A DNA stretch of 50,851 nucleotides from a virus (IMGVR_UViG_3300004770_000019:1-50851), one strand, 5' to 3'; positions 7,066 to 15,900 are shown, numbered from the stretch's first letter. The notes: generated from the letters alone by a model not told the origin. Numbers and translations are program-made.

Positions 7066-7305
7066 ATGAAACAACAAACACCATTGCAAAAGTTAAAGGA
7101 GTTTATGATGGATGAGAGTTTAAGTGGTATGATAGTAGGAGAACCTATTGTTAGTAAGATATGGGATAAGATTGAAGAATTATTACCGTATGAAAAACAA
7201 GTAATAGAAACCGCTTATAATGATGGGACTAATAATGATGATTTCTTTGGACAAGTAGAAAATCCATCAGAAGAATATTTTAACTCTAAATACAATAAAA
7301 AATAA
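7066..7305 (+). CDS. Hypothetical protein, 79 aa
   Basis: A helical, acidic protein (QTPLQKLKEFMMDESLSGMIV, KIWDKIEELLPYEKQVIETAYNDG) that begins two bases after the DUF3310-like gene. The motif DxIEELLPYEKQ-IxxAYxxG is familiar from small phage proteins of unknown function. It is in the replication operon just before the SSB gene, with no gap large enough for a separate promoter. Confidence 0.6.
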   Translation: MKQQTPLQKLKEFMMDESLSGMIVGEPIVSKIWDKIEELLPYEKQVIETAYNDGTNNDDFFGQVENPSEEYFNSKYNKK

Positions 7306-7308
7306 ACT

Positions 7309-7677
7309 ATGTCATTAAACAAAACAATGTTAATTGGAAATCTAGGAGCAGGTGCAACTTGTTCAGTAGTATCAGGTCTTAATGTTATTAATTTTAATCT
7401 TTGTGTAACTGAAAAATGGAAAGACCAACAGGGAGTACAGAAAGAAGTAAGTAATTGGTTTTCTGCATCCTATTGGTGTAAGTCTACTGCTATTGCACCT
7501 TATTTAAAGAAAGGAACAATGGTATATGTAGAAGGTAAATGCGAAGCTAAAATCTATAAAAATAAAGAAGGAGTTCAAGTACCACAACAATCTTTAAGAG
7601 TTAGTCATATTCAGTTACTAGGCGGTACAAAACCACAAGTACAAGTTGATGAAAATAATGACGAACCACCTTTTTAA
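7309..7677 (+). CDS. ssb: Single-stranded DNA-binding protein
   Basis: 122 residues with a single OB-fold of the bacterial SSB type: MSLNKTMLIGNLGAG at the start, then INFNLCVTEKWKDQQG-x-x-EVSNWF, YLKKGTMVYVEGK and SLRVSHIQLLG. The C-terminal tip is acidic and ends in EPPF, close to the D-D-I-P-F partner-binding tip of cellular SSBs. It coats single strands at the fork and probably contacts the primase-helicase or host proteins through the tip. It closes the replication block. Confidence 0.92.
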   Translation: MSLNKTMLIGNLGAGATCSVVSGLNVINFNLCVTEKWKDQQGVQKEVSNWFSASYWCKSTAIAPYLKKGTMVYVEGKCEAKIYKNKEGVQVPQQSLRVSHIQLLGGTKPQVQVDENNDEPPF

Positions 7678-7690
7678 GTTAATTTTAATT

Positions 7691-7720
7691 GGTAAATAGT
7701 ATAAAAGCTATTTACCTTTG
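7691..7720 (+). promoter_or_regulatory. Promoter element overlapped by a perfect 9-bp inverted repeat
   Basis: GGTAAATAG (7691-7699) and CTATTTACC (7708-7716) form a perfect inverted repeat with an 8-base spacer. TACCTTTG (7713-7720), a match to TAnnTTTG, overlaps its right arm. Such a layout fits an operator over a promoter. The repeat lacks a T tract, so a terminator is less likely. Confidence 0.45.
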
Positions 7721-7742
7721 TGTAAACTAAAAAGAAACTAAA

Positions 7743-8051
7743 ATGAACGGCAAAACGGCATTAATCAAACTATTCCTATCAGGTGAAGTAGTTAATATTA
7801 AAAACTGCTTTAAAGAGGTAGGCTTTTCAAATTGTTCAAGAGAATGTATTAGACAAATAGAAAAACCATTCAATGTAACTCTACATAGAGAACATAGAAA
7901 AGGTAAAAGCAGATGGGGTGTTGATGTTACTTGGACAGATTACTCATTAAAAAGAACAAATGAAAATCAGCAAGGAATTTTTGAAATGTCAAAATATTTA
8001 CTTGAAAATGGCTGGAACAAACCAAAAGGTAAAATAACCAATAAAAAGTAA
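7743..8051 (+). CDS. Hypothetical DNA-binding-like protein, 102 aa
   Basis: A basic 102-residue protein. Residues 4-40 (ALIKLFLSGEVVNIKNCFKEVGFSNCSRECIRQIEKPF) have the helical spacing of a winged or helix-turn-helix domain, followed by strand-like WGVDVTWTDYSLKR. A DNA-binding role is suggested by composition only. It has its own promoter-like element with an inverted repeat immediately upstream, so it is probably transcribed separately from the ssb operon. Confidence 0.55.
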   Translation: MNGKTALIKLFLSGEVVNIKNCFKEVGFSNCSRECIRQIEKPFNVTLHREHRKGKSRWGVDVTWTDYSLKRTNENQQGIFEMSKYLLENGWNKPKGKITNKK

Positions 8052-8056
8052 AATCT

Positions 8057-8320
8057 ATGGCAGAAAGAATAGGTAAACACGCTTTCACAGACTACTTTGA
8101 AGAAAGTAATCAAAAGCATATAATACTAGACTGTTCAATTTTAGATTTAGAAGAAAGAAAAAAAAAGGCAGTTATAGTAGATAATGCAGAACAAGCGGCT
8201 GCATATCTAAATGTGAAAATAGATACGGTATTTAGGAATAGAATACCTTCACCAAAAACAAAGCGTATTACAGGAATTAACGGAAAAGAATACGCGGTTA
8301 GACTTTATAAAGAAAAATAA
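8057..8320 (+). CDS. Hypothetical protein, 87 aa, excisionase-like helix-turn-helix possible
   Basis: 87 residues. The C-terminal half (AEQAAAYLNVKIDTVFRNRI, then KEYAVRLYKEK) resembles the MerR/excisionase-type pattern in which an A-x-x-hh-V-x-x-x-TV-R helix-turn-helix precedes a short wing. This would make it a small DNA-binding protein. The N-terminal half is acidic and not recognised. Six bases separate it from the upstream gene, so the two are co-transcribed. Confidence 0.55.
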   Translation: MAERIGKHAFTDYFEESNQKHIILDCSILDLEERKKKAVIVDNAEQAAAYLNVKIDTVFRNRIPSPKTKRITGINGKEYAVRLYKEK

Positions 8321-8325
8321 AAATT

Positions 8326-8559
8326 ATGTCTTATAGAGAAAAAGCAGAACAATTAGTTAAATTATTTTGGATTGCTAATAATATTTACAGTTATGATAAT
8401 TGTAATTATTTATTAATAAAAATAGACGAAATAGCTAAAAAATGTGCTTTAATAGCAGTAGATGAAATACTTGAATCAATCCATTATACCGAATACCCAA
8501 TGCCAACTAAGGATATTGATTATTGGAATCAAGTAAAAACAGAAATAGAACTACTATAA
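8326..8559 (+). CDS. Hypothetical helical protein, 77 aa
   Basis: A 77-residue helical protein (REKAEQLVKLFWIANN, LIKIDEIAKKCALIAVDEILESI, then YWNQVKTEIELL). The pattern A-K-x-CALIAVDEIL...YW-x-x-VK-x-EI belongs to a small family often seen in Bacteroidota phages; its function is unknown. It is the third gene of the small operon after ssb. Confidence 0.6.
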   Translation: MSYREKAEQLVKLFWIANNIYSYDNCNYLLIKIDEIAKKCALIAVDEILESIHYTEYPMPTKDIDYWNQVKTEIELL

Positions 8560-8582
8560 CAAACCATTAACACTTACTATCT

Positions 8583-8590
8583 TATATTTG
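8583..8590 (+). promoter_or_regulatory. Bacteroidota-type -7 element
   Basis: TATATTTG matches TAnnTTTG exactly and lies 17 bases before the ATG of the 54-aa gene. No strong -33 TTTG is seen. Confidence 0.45.
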
Positions 8591-8607
8591 AATCAAATCA
8601 AATAACA

Positions 8608-8772
8608 ATGGGAAACGAAAAATTACCAATAATCGTTCACGAAAACGAAGAAAAAACAGTTAAGATAGTTTACAATGGGGGTAACTATGTGTATATTTAT
8701 GCAGGTTTAAATAATGTTGCAATACACTTAGGTGATATTGAGTTCCTTGTAACTTCTTTGGAGAATATGTAG
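8608..8772 (+). CDS. Hypothetical small protein, 54 aa
   Basis: The frame from ATG 8608 to TAG 8770-8772 encodes a beta-rich 54-residue protein (LPIIVHENEEKTVKIVY, NGGNYVYIYAG, VAIHLGDIEFLVTSL). It lies alone between two TATATTTG promoter elements with an A-rich leader, which supports it being expressed. The sequence is not recognised. Confidence 0.5.
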   Translation: MGNEKLPIIVHENEEKTVKIVYNGGNYVYIYAGLNNVAIHLGDIEFLVTSLENM

Positions 8773-8780
8773 GATTATAT

Positions 8781-8788
8781 TATATTTG
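8781..8788 (+). promoter_or_regulatory. Bacteroidota-type -7 element before the GroES-like gene
   Basis: TATATTTG, an exact TAnnTTTG match, 18 bases before the ATG at 8807 and followed by an A-rich leader. It is 9 bases beyond the stop of the 54-aa gene. Confidence 0.5.
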
Positions 8789-8806
8789 TAAAACAAAAAC
8801 TAAAAA

Positions 8807-9067
8807 ATGGCAAATTTTCATCCTTTAGGTCAAAGAATTTTGGTGGAAGAAATTAAAGAAGCAGAACAAAAAGAGGGCTCAATAATCATACCAGATACAG
8901 TAGCGAAAATCTATAAAAAAGGCATTGTTCGTTATAAAAGCGATGAAGTATCAAAAGTATCGGTAGGTGATAAAATATTATTCCCATTTAATGTAGGTAA
9001 TCCATTAAACCAAGACGGAATAGATATGTTACTAATGGATGTTAATGCAGTAGACGCTATTATCTAA
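8807..9067 (+). CDS. GroES-like co-chaperonin
   Basis: 86 residues, close to the usual cpn10 length. The pattern is that of GroES: an N-terminal HPLGQRILVEE strand (compare the family's P-L-x-D-R-hhV), a mobile-loop region ending in GSIIIPDT (family GGIIIPD), then KGIVRY, VSVGDKILFPF (family VKVGDKVLh) and a C-terminal MLLMDVNAVDAII (family IhxExDILAhh). Phage GroES analogues replace or modify the host co-chaperonin so GroEL can fold the capsid protein. It has its own promoter and is followed by a larger paralogue-like gene. Confidence 0.85.
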   Translation: MANFHPLGQRILVEEIKEAEQKEGSIIIPDTVAKIYKKGIVRYKSDEVSKVSVGDKILFPFNVGNPLNQDGIDMLLMDVNAVDAII

Positions 9068-9083
9068 TCTAATTTAATATTTC

Positions 9084-9902
9084 ATGCAATCTGTAAATAG
9101 CGTATTGTTATCTATTGGTGAACCTTTACAAACATATATTGAAACAAATAATGGGTTTAAGTTGATTCTTGCAGGTCAAGAACACCGACACGAATGGAAT
9201 GTTTCAGTAAAAGGAAAGATAGTTTCACTACCAATAGACCACCCTTATAACAAATCATTAAAGGTTGGAGATACAGTATATTTCAGCTATTTCGTATGTG
9301 CAGATAGAAGTTTTGATTCAGATGCAGACTTTTTTAATCCCGAAATAAACCAAAACTATCTAAAGAAATTTTATGATGGTCATGGTAATTACATTCAAGT
9401 TATAGCTGTACCATCATTAATAGATAAACAATGGGTATGCACTTACATAGATAAATACGGTACATTTCAACATGGGATAAGCGGTACTGAAAGTGAAATG
9501 GAAAGGTGGCTATCCCAATTCAAATTTGGAAGTGTACAAAAATATAAATTTGAAAACCTAATAGAATTAGATGGTGAACAATATTGGAAATGCGACCCCG
9601 AATTTATATTTGCAAAAGAAGTAAATGGTAAACCAATAGCAATAGGTAAATATCTTCTTTTAGAACCATTAAAACAAACAATTTCAAGCCAAGAATTACT
9701 AAAATATAACATAGTAATACCCGAAGCATTTATTGAAACAACAGTCGCAGACAGGGCTATACTTTTAAGCGGTGGGAGTAAGCTAGGACTTAAAAAGGGA
9801 CAAACAGTAGGATTTAATAGTGCGTTTGTCCAAAAATATGATTTTGACAATGTCCCTTATACAATTCTAGAACAAGAACAAGTATTTGGGATTTGGGAAT
9901 AA
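9084..9902 (+). CDS. Putative double GroES-like-fold protein
   Basis: 272 residues. Two regions show cpn10-like strand order. The N-terminal one (about 1-75) has VNSVLLSIGEPL, VSVKGKIVSLP, LKVGDTVYFSY. The C-terminal one (about 180-272) has AIGKYLLLEPL, IVIPEA, ADRAILLSGG, LGLKKGQTVGFN and an ending like a cpn10 last strand. Position just 16 bases after the GroES gene supports a common chaperonin role. The sequence similarity is weak and the middle (about 80-175) is unassigned, so this is an inference from pattern, not a firm family assignment. The downstream small RNA promoter overlaps its 3' end. Confidence 0.5.
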   Translation: MQSVNSVLLSIGEPLQTYIETNNGFKLILAGQEHRHEWNVSVKGKIVSLPIDHPYNKSLKVGDTVYFSYFVCADRSFDSDADFFNPEINQNYLKKFYDGHGNYIQVIAVPSLIDKQWVCTYIDKYGTFQHGISGTESEMERWLSQFKFGSVQKYKFENLIELDGEQYWKCDPEFIFAKEVNGKPIAIGKYLLLEPLKQTISSQELLKYNIVIPEAFIETTVADRAILLSGGSKLGLKKGQTVGFNSAFVQKYDFDNVPYTILEQEQVFGIWE

Positions 9903-9915
9903 TTTACTATCTTTG
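9885..9915 (+). promoter_or_regulatory. Strong Bacteroidota-type promoter for a small RNA
   Basis: TTTG (9885-9888), 19 bases, TATCTTTG (9908-9915): both elements and the spacing match the Bacteroidota consensus. The expected start is at about 9920-9923, exactly at the first hairpin of the RNA candidate. It overlaps the end of the upstream gene. Confidence 0.65.
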
Positions 9916-9921
9916 AATAGC

Positions 9922-10013
9922 GTTTACTTAGCGAAGTCGCATCCGATAAGTGAACATATAAAGTTTCACAATTTAAAAAGCCTTAATAGATGCGACCTAT
10001 TGGGGCTTTTTTA
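9922..10013 (+). ncRNA. Candidate small RNA with a perfect loop-loop (kissing) complement
   Basis: Non-coding stretch from a strong promoter to a strong terminator, about 90 bases. Hairpin 1 pairs 9922-9930 with 9947-9955 (9 bp, one G-U) and exposes a 16-base loop (9931-9946). Hairpin 2 is the terminator, stem 9975-9989/9997-10011, with a 7-base loop ATGCGAC (9990-9996). The entire 7-base loop is the reverse complement of GTCGCAT at 9936-9942 in loop 1, so the loops can kiss within one molecule or between two. No coding frame of note lies inside. It is of no known family that I recognise. Confidence 0.6.
9975..10012 (+). terminator. Rho-independent terminator of the small RNA
   Basis: AAAAAGCCTTAATAG pairs with CTATTGGGGCTTTTT (15 bp including two G-U pairs), loop ATGCGAC, and the 3' arm runs straight into a T tract at 10007-10012. 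It separates the GroES-like genes from the HNH gene downstream. Confidence 0.75.
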
Positions 10014-10016
10014 TTT

Positions 10017-10847
10017 ATGAAAAAAGAATATAAAAACATTATCGGTACAAAATCAGGTAGACTATTAGCAATATCTGAAATACCAAGTAGTAAAGAAAAT
10101 AAAAAAATAAGAGTTAATTGTGTATGTGATTGCGGTAATAAATTAACTATTGATAGGTGTAATTTTCTATCTGAACATACTACATCTTGCGGTTGTTCAA
10201 GGGTTGGCGAAAATAATAATAAATTTGAAAACCTAATTGGTCAAAGATTTGGTAGGCTAGTTGTAGTAAGCAGAAATTTTTCTAAAAGTAAGACTGCTTG
10301 GAATTGTATATGCGATTGCGGTAAATGTAAATCAATTGTAGCTTCAAGCCTTAAAAATGGAATGACTAATTCATGCGGTTGTTATCAAAAAGAAAGAGTA
10401 TCGGAAGTATCTACTACTCATGGGAATACAAAAAATGCAAAAGATACAACAGAATATAAGTCATGGTGTGGGATGAAGTATAGATGTAGTAATAGTAAGG
10501 CTACAAAGTATAAAAACTACAAAGAGAAAGGAATTACTGTATGTGAAAGATGGGTAAATAGTTTTGAAAATTTCTTAGAAGATATGGGTAAAGCCCCAAC
10601 CCCAAAACATACATTAGACAGGATTAACCCAAATGGAAATTACGAACTAAGTAATTGCAGATGGGCAACACAACTACAACAACAAGGTAACCGAACCAAT
10701 AACCGATGGCTAGAATATGATGGTAAACGTATGATACTATCTGATTGGGGAAGGTTTTTAAACGTAAAACCTGAATATATTAGCTATAAAATAAGGAAAG
10801 GATTTAGTTTTGGAGAAATTTATCGAGAATTGTTAAAAAAATTGTAA
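10017..10847 (+). CDS. Free-standing HNH homing endonuclease-like protein
   Basis: 276 residues from the ATG at 10017. An in-frame ATG at 9990 lies in the loop of the terminator and would add nine residues, so it is not preferred. Two tandem zinc-finger-like repeats (about 4-57 and 78-126) each have GT-x-x-GRL or GQRFGRL, CxCDCG and SCGC. A central domain follows with SWCGMKYRC, KGITVCERW and LDRINPNGNYELSNCRWAT, the typical HNH/homing region, then a C-terminal helix-turn-helix-like segment (SDWGRFLNVKPEYISYKIRKGFS). These genes spread into phage genomes by homing. It sits between the chaperonin genes and the structural operon. Confidence 0.8.
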   Translation: MKKEYKNIIGTKSGRLLAISEIPSSKENKKIRVNCVCDCGNKLTIDRCNFLSEHTTSCGCSRVGENNNKFENLIGQRFGRLVVVSRNFSKSKTAWNCICDCGKCKSIVASSLKNGMTNSCGCYQKERVSEVSTTHGNTKNAKDTTEYKSWCGMKYRCSNSKATKYKNYKEKGITVCERWVNSFENFLEDMGKAPTPKHTLDRINPNGNYELSNCRWATQLQQQGNRTNNRWLEYDGKRMILSDWGRFLNVKPEYISYKIRKGFSFGEIYRELLKKL

Positions 10848-10867
10848 TTTAGAGCAAAATTTAAGTT

Positions 10868-11515
10868 TTGAGAAATATAAACGACCTTTATAATTTATGT
10901 GATTACATAGTGCGTAAAGAAAGGGGCAGCTTCGTTTCCGTAGATGAATTTACTCAATGTCTTAATTATGGGCAATTAGAAGCATATCAGCTATATTTTT
11001 CTGCTTATGGAGTTAATCAAACTATACACGATGCCCTTTTGCCATTTAAAGTAAGGACACAATTTACATCTGCATCAGATGGAACAGTTACTTATAATTC
11101 AAATTATCTTCATTTATTAGGTGGTGTATTTACTGTAACAGGTTCAACAGTTAATAAGGTTAGATTTATTTCACAAGATGAATTACCCGATGCTTTAACA
11201 GCTCAATTAAGGGCTGTTTCTACTTCTTCGCCCATAGCCGTAGATACTGCTAATGGATTTTACTTATACCCACAAGTACAACAAACAGGGTTTTATACTT
11301 ACATGAGATTACCTAATGCCCCTGTTTTAGCAGCTACTTATGGTGGTTCTGATGGAAGAACAGTAACTTATGACCCAACAAATAGTGTGCAATTAGAATT
11401 TTCAGATATTTATTGCAATAATATACTTTCAAGAGCATTGAAATTAATTGGTGTAAATATGGATGAAGAAGGAATTGAACAATTTGCCCAAAGTCAATCA
11501 CAACAATCTAATTAA
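10868..11515 (+). CDS. Virion structural protein (connector/adaptor type), 215 aa
   Basis: First gene of the rightward structural operon. The N-terminal helical part (INDLYNLCDYIVRKERGSFVSVDEFTQCLNYGQLEAYQLYFSAYG) is a pattern common in structural genes of Bacteroidota phages: short helices with V-x-x-EF-x-x-x-x-x-x-Q. The rest is beta-rich. The only start is TTG at 10868 or a rarer codon; an imperfect promoter-like AAGTTTTG overlaps it, so the true start is uncertain. Likely a head-tail joining or neck protein, from position upstream of the other adaptor genes. Confidence 0.6.
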   Translation: MRNINDLYNLCDYIVRKERGSFVSVDEFTQCLNYGQLEAYQLYFSAYGVNQTIHDALLPFKVRTQFTSASDGTVTYNSNYLHLLGGVFTVTGSTVNKVRFISQDELPDALTAQLRAVSTSSPIAVDTANGFYLYPQVQQTGFYTYMRLPNAPVLAATYGGSDGRTVTYDPTNSVQLEFSDIYCNNILSRALKLIGVNMDEEGIEQFAQSQSQQSN

Positions 11516-11517
11516 CA

Positions 11518-12147
11518 ATGACAAAGAGATTTCTTGCAGACCAAATATTAATTAGATTAACGGGTGGATTTCCTGATGTATCTGAACCTGTACAAAAAGA
11601 AGATATATTTGCAGCTATTGAGCAATGGATAAACTCTAAATTTAAGCTAAAACACTTTCAAGAAACATTATCAAGTGGTGAAACAATACCCGAAGGTGCT
11701 AGTATTGCTACTTATACAAATATACCTGTAGTTTCAGGGAGTACTTGCGCTACTGCTACATTGCCAATTATGCCAATATCATTACCTAGAAATTTAGGGG
11801 TATTTGATATAAATGATGGTAAAGGGTATAGTTTTATTCCCGTTCAAAGAGGTCAAATAGCAATGTTAGGGAATGACTTTATAATGGACACATTACTAGG
11901 ACAAGTAGTATATGAAGTTGGTAATAAGCAAGTTAAATTTTCAGCAGATATAACAGCTTTTGGTAAAAATACGGTTAATATGGATTTAATGGTATTTGAT
12001 ATTTCACTTTATGGAGAAACAGATACATTACCATTACCTAAAGATATGGAAGCACAATTAGTAGATGATTTATACAAAATGTTCTCTCCAATAACACCCG
12101 AAGCGGCAGTTGATAATAATTACCCAATACTTAATAAACAATCATAA
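11518..12147 (+). CDS. Virion structural protein (connector/adaptor type), 209 aa
   Basis: A 209-residue protein starting two bases after the previous gene. The N-terminus (FLADQILIRLTGGFPDVSEPVQKEDIFAAIEQWINSK) is helical and the rest is beta-rich with proline/threonine loops. The family has the same arrangement as other small structural proteins next to the stabilization-like protein, so a role in the neck or connector is likely by position. No enzymatic motif. It overlaps the next gene by one base. Confidence 0.6.
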   Translation: MTKRFLADQILIRLTGGFPDVSEPVQKEDIFAAIEQWINSKFKLKHFQETLSSGETIPEGASIATYTNIPVVSGSTCATATLPIMPISLPRNLGVFDINDGKGYSFIPVQRGQIAMLGNDFIMDTLLGQVVYEVGNKQVKFSADITAFGKNTVNMDLMVFDISLYGETDTLPLPKDMEAQLVDDLYKMFSPITPEAAVDNNYPILNKQS

Positions 12148-12923
12148 TGGCAGTAACAACTTCCCTAGATAAAATTGTTAGGACTGCTTTATTAAAGAAA
12201 GGCTATCCATTGCATTATTATGTTCAGTTTTTGATATATGCAAGAGAATGTTTGAAAGAACTTACCCAAGATGATTTAAAAGTGTTCAATACTAAATTAT
12301 TACCCGTAAATAGCTATGACGCAGTAGATTTACCCAATGATTTTTTAGACTATGTAACAGTAGGTATAATGACAAATCAAGGGGTTAGACCACTTGTAGA
12401 GGATAGAAAATTAAATGTTTTAACAAATTTAGATAGTAATTTTAACCCAATTCAATATAGTAATACTACCGCAATAGCTGATTCAAATAATCTTTATTAC
12501 GGTGCATTATCATTTACGAATTGGTACACAGTTAGATTTAATTCATTTGGTGAAGGGTTAGGTAGGTCATTTGGTGCAAAAGGAAGATATTCAGATACAT
12601 TTATATTAGTTAAAGAAAGAAACCAAATTCAGCTAAATGAAGCAATGGATGGGTTAGACTACCTTTACCTACAATACGTTAGCGATGGTTCTGATAGTGG
12701 AAGTGCAACAACACTTGACCCTTATGCTGAAATGACAATACAAGCATACTGTAATTGGATGCACAAGGAAAACAACCGAACTTATTCAGCTAACGATAGA
12801 ATGATAGCTAAAGGAGAATACACACAACAAAGAGGTATTTTAAGGGCAAGAAAATCAGACCTTACTTTAGAAGTGTTAAAGAGAATTATACAACGTAATA
12901 GCATAGCAGCACCAAAGAACTAA
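12147..12923 (+). CDS. Tail adaptor protein, P22 gp4-like (tail tubular type), 258 aa
   Basis: 258 residues: a helical N-terminus (LDKIVRTALLKKGYPLHYYVQFLIYARECLKELTQDDLK) with LPNDFLDYVTVGIMTNQGVRPL, then a beta-rich middle and a helical end (YAEMTIQAYCNWMHKENNR...KGEYTQQRGILRARKS). The order helix bundle, beta insertion, Y-x-x-Q-x-x-x-RARKS is typical of the gp4/T7 gp11-like ring adaptor that joins portal to tail. It overlaps the preceding gene by one base and precedes the very large stabilization-like protein, as in crAss-like genomes. Confidence 0.6.
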   Translation: MAVTTSLDKIVRTALLKKGYPLHYYVQFLIYARECLKELTQDDLKVFNTKLLPVNSYDAVDLPNDFLDYVTVGIMTNQGVRPLVEDRKLNVLTNLDSNFNPIQYSNTTAIADSNNLYYGALSFTNWYTVRFNSFGEGLGRSFGAKGRYSDTFILVKERNQIQLNEAMDGLDYLYLQYVSDGSDSGSATTLDPYAEMTIQAYCNWMHKENNRTYSANDRMIAKGEYTQQRGILRARKSDLTLEVLKRIIQRNSIAAPKN

Positions 12924-12924
12924 C

Positions 12925-15900
12925 ATGGTAAACCAAAAAGAGTTTAAGATTCAAGGTTTAAATAACGATGATAACTTAGAGTTATTAGGCGAAGGTGACT
13001 ATTTGAATTTGCTCAATGGAAGAATTGGTTTATCAGAGCAAGGTAAATCAATGAGGATTGAAAATGTTATGGGGACTACTGCTTTAGCTAATGCAAAATA
13101 TCCGCCCTATGGGGTCAATCAAACCATTGGTGGATGTATGGATATTGAAGGTAGAAGATTAATTTGGTTTGTTTATAATACTTTTTCAGACCATGGAATA
13201 TACTGTTATTCATTTGATGATAACCAAGTGTATGCAGTATTATATGATAGTCAAATACAAGGCGGGTTAGGATTTGATAAAAATTATAGAATAGATAGAA
13301 ATTGTAGAGTAGTAAATGGACTTTTATATTGGACAGATAATTTAAACGAGCCAAAAAAGATTAATATTGAAAGTGGCATTAAACTAAACCAACCATCTTA
13401 CAATACAACACAAGTAGCATACCAAACTCTTACTGATTCATACGAAATAACAGTAATTAGGCGACCACCTGCTTATCCACCAACTATCACTAAGGCTTAT
13501 GATAGCACCTATGTAAATAACTTTGTAGCAAATCAGTCTTGGCAATTTGCGTGGCAATATATTTATTTTGATGGAGAAATATCAGTATTAGCAGAATTTA
13601 GTACAGCTTCTAAAATGAATTTAAAATATTTTGGGGGTATACAAATATCAAATTATATTAATTGCACATTAAGTTTATCAGAACAAATCCCACAAACTGC
13701 AAGAATTATTAGATTAATAGCTAAAAACCAAATAAATAATTCTTATAATGTAGTTAAAACATACGACAAATTAGTAGACTCAACACCTTTTACAAATCAT
13801 AATAATGGAAGTATACAACTTTCATTTAATTATTATGGGGATGTAGTTGGTGAAACTATTGATGCAGCAACATCAGTAAAGCCTTACGATTCAGTTCCAT
13901 TGCTTTCAAAAACACTTGAAACAGCAGTAAGTAGAATATTTTTAGGTAATAATTTATCGGGTTACGCTTCGCCAACATCTACATCTTTGGCAGGTGTTAC
14001 AAATATTGCAACTATAAGTGCATCTGCATTTGCGGTTACAGGAGTAGATGCACAATCAGGCTACCCACCAAGTGTTACAGGTAGTTATAAAATGTTATTT
14101 ACAGGAACACCCGCTATTGGAGATTTAGTTACTCTTAAAATATATTTTTACGATACTACAAAAACACCTTCAAGTAATTCAATTATTATTACATATACAG
14201 CAGCATCGACTACTTTAACAACAGAGGTTTCCGCAATAGAAGCATTAATAGCTGCAAATTCTACAATATCTGCATATCATTTAACGGCTGCTTATGTTTC
14301 TTCACCTGTAAGTATTACATTAACAACAAGTACAGGTAGTAGTAAAGTAAGTTATATAGATGCTCATATTGTAACAAGTGGTGGGTCAGGAACAATTGGT
14401 AGTTTCTTTAAAAATGAATCTTCTTACCAATTGGGAACTACTTTTTATGATAAAGCAAGAAGAAAATGTGGAGTTGTTACAAATAGCGGATTAATTATCT
14501 CAACACCATTAAAAACATACGCAAATAGTACCGCAGCATTAAGTATAAATTGGACTTTAAGCAATATAAATGCACTTACGGAGATACCTAGTTGGGCATA
14601 TTATTATTCAATAGATAGGACGTTGAATCTAAAAACTAGATTCTTTATGGATAGTGTAAATGGCTCACATACTTATTATGCTGATAAAAATGCAACATCA
14701 GGTGTATATGAATATACAAGTACAACATTTGTAGCGGCATCAGTAGCAATAGCTATTGGGTTAGATTCATTATTACAAGCTAATTTGGGGTATACTTATA
14801 CAGCGGGGGATATGTGTGTAATAGTTACTTCAACGGGTTCTAGGTATGAATTACCAATTATAGGTACGGATAGTAATTATTTACTTGTTTCACCAACTGA
14901 TATAGGTAACGTATCTACATTACAATATATATATGAAATTTATACACCTTACATAAAAACAGATATAGAGCCATTTTATGAAGTTGGTAATCTATATCCA
15001 ATTATAAATGCGGGTACAAATAGCAGAGTATATTCAACATTATCGGGAAGTCTTTATGGTGATGCTTATATCTTAGCAAGAAGTTATAATTCTGTTTCAT
15101 ACTATGCAGAAACAATGTCCCCTAATGATGCTTTTTATAAGTATTGGATTACAGATGCAGGTTTTATAAATTATGTAACACTATTAGGGCAAGTAAGAAA
15201 TAAACATGAAATAAGGTACTCAAATGTATTTACCGCAGGTACACAAAACAATGGGTTAAGCACATTTGAAGCCCTAAATTTTAAAACAACACCACTAGGG
15301 ACAGGTGAAATTAATAAATTGCAACTAGCTTCTAAAACAGAAGAACAAGGGGTAATTATGTTATCTATTAACTCATTCCAAACTGTAAGTTGTTATTTGG
15401 GTGAAGTTCAAGTAATTGGGGCTTCTCAAAATGCGTTCTTAGCACAAGATACATCAGTTATAGGAACAATGAATGTATTAAAAGGGATGTTTGGTACAAA
15501 TCATCCTGAAACAGTCATTGAATACTTAGGCTATGTGTTTTGGTATGACCTTAATAATGGAGCAATAGTTCAATATAGTTCAAATGGGCTATTCCCTATT
15601 TCTTCTTATAAAATGGCTTCATTTTTCCATAGATATGCAAAAGATTATCAAGCAACTTCATCAGCAACACTAGATACATTAAATGGGTTTCATCATATAC
15701 CAACATCTATTGACCCTTTTACAAAAAGATTTCAAATAACATTACCATCTTTAATTGACCCATCAACAGCTACCGTACTTCCTAGTTATGGTGGGGTAGC
15801 ACCGTCTTACGCTAGTTCAATTATAAATAGATTTAATCCTTATACAAAATTAGGTCAAACGGTATGTTTTGATATATTAGAAAATAGATGGAAAGAGATA

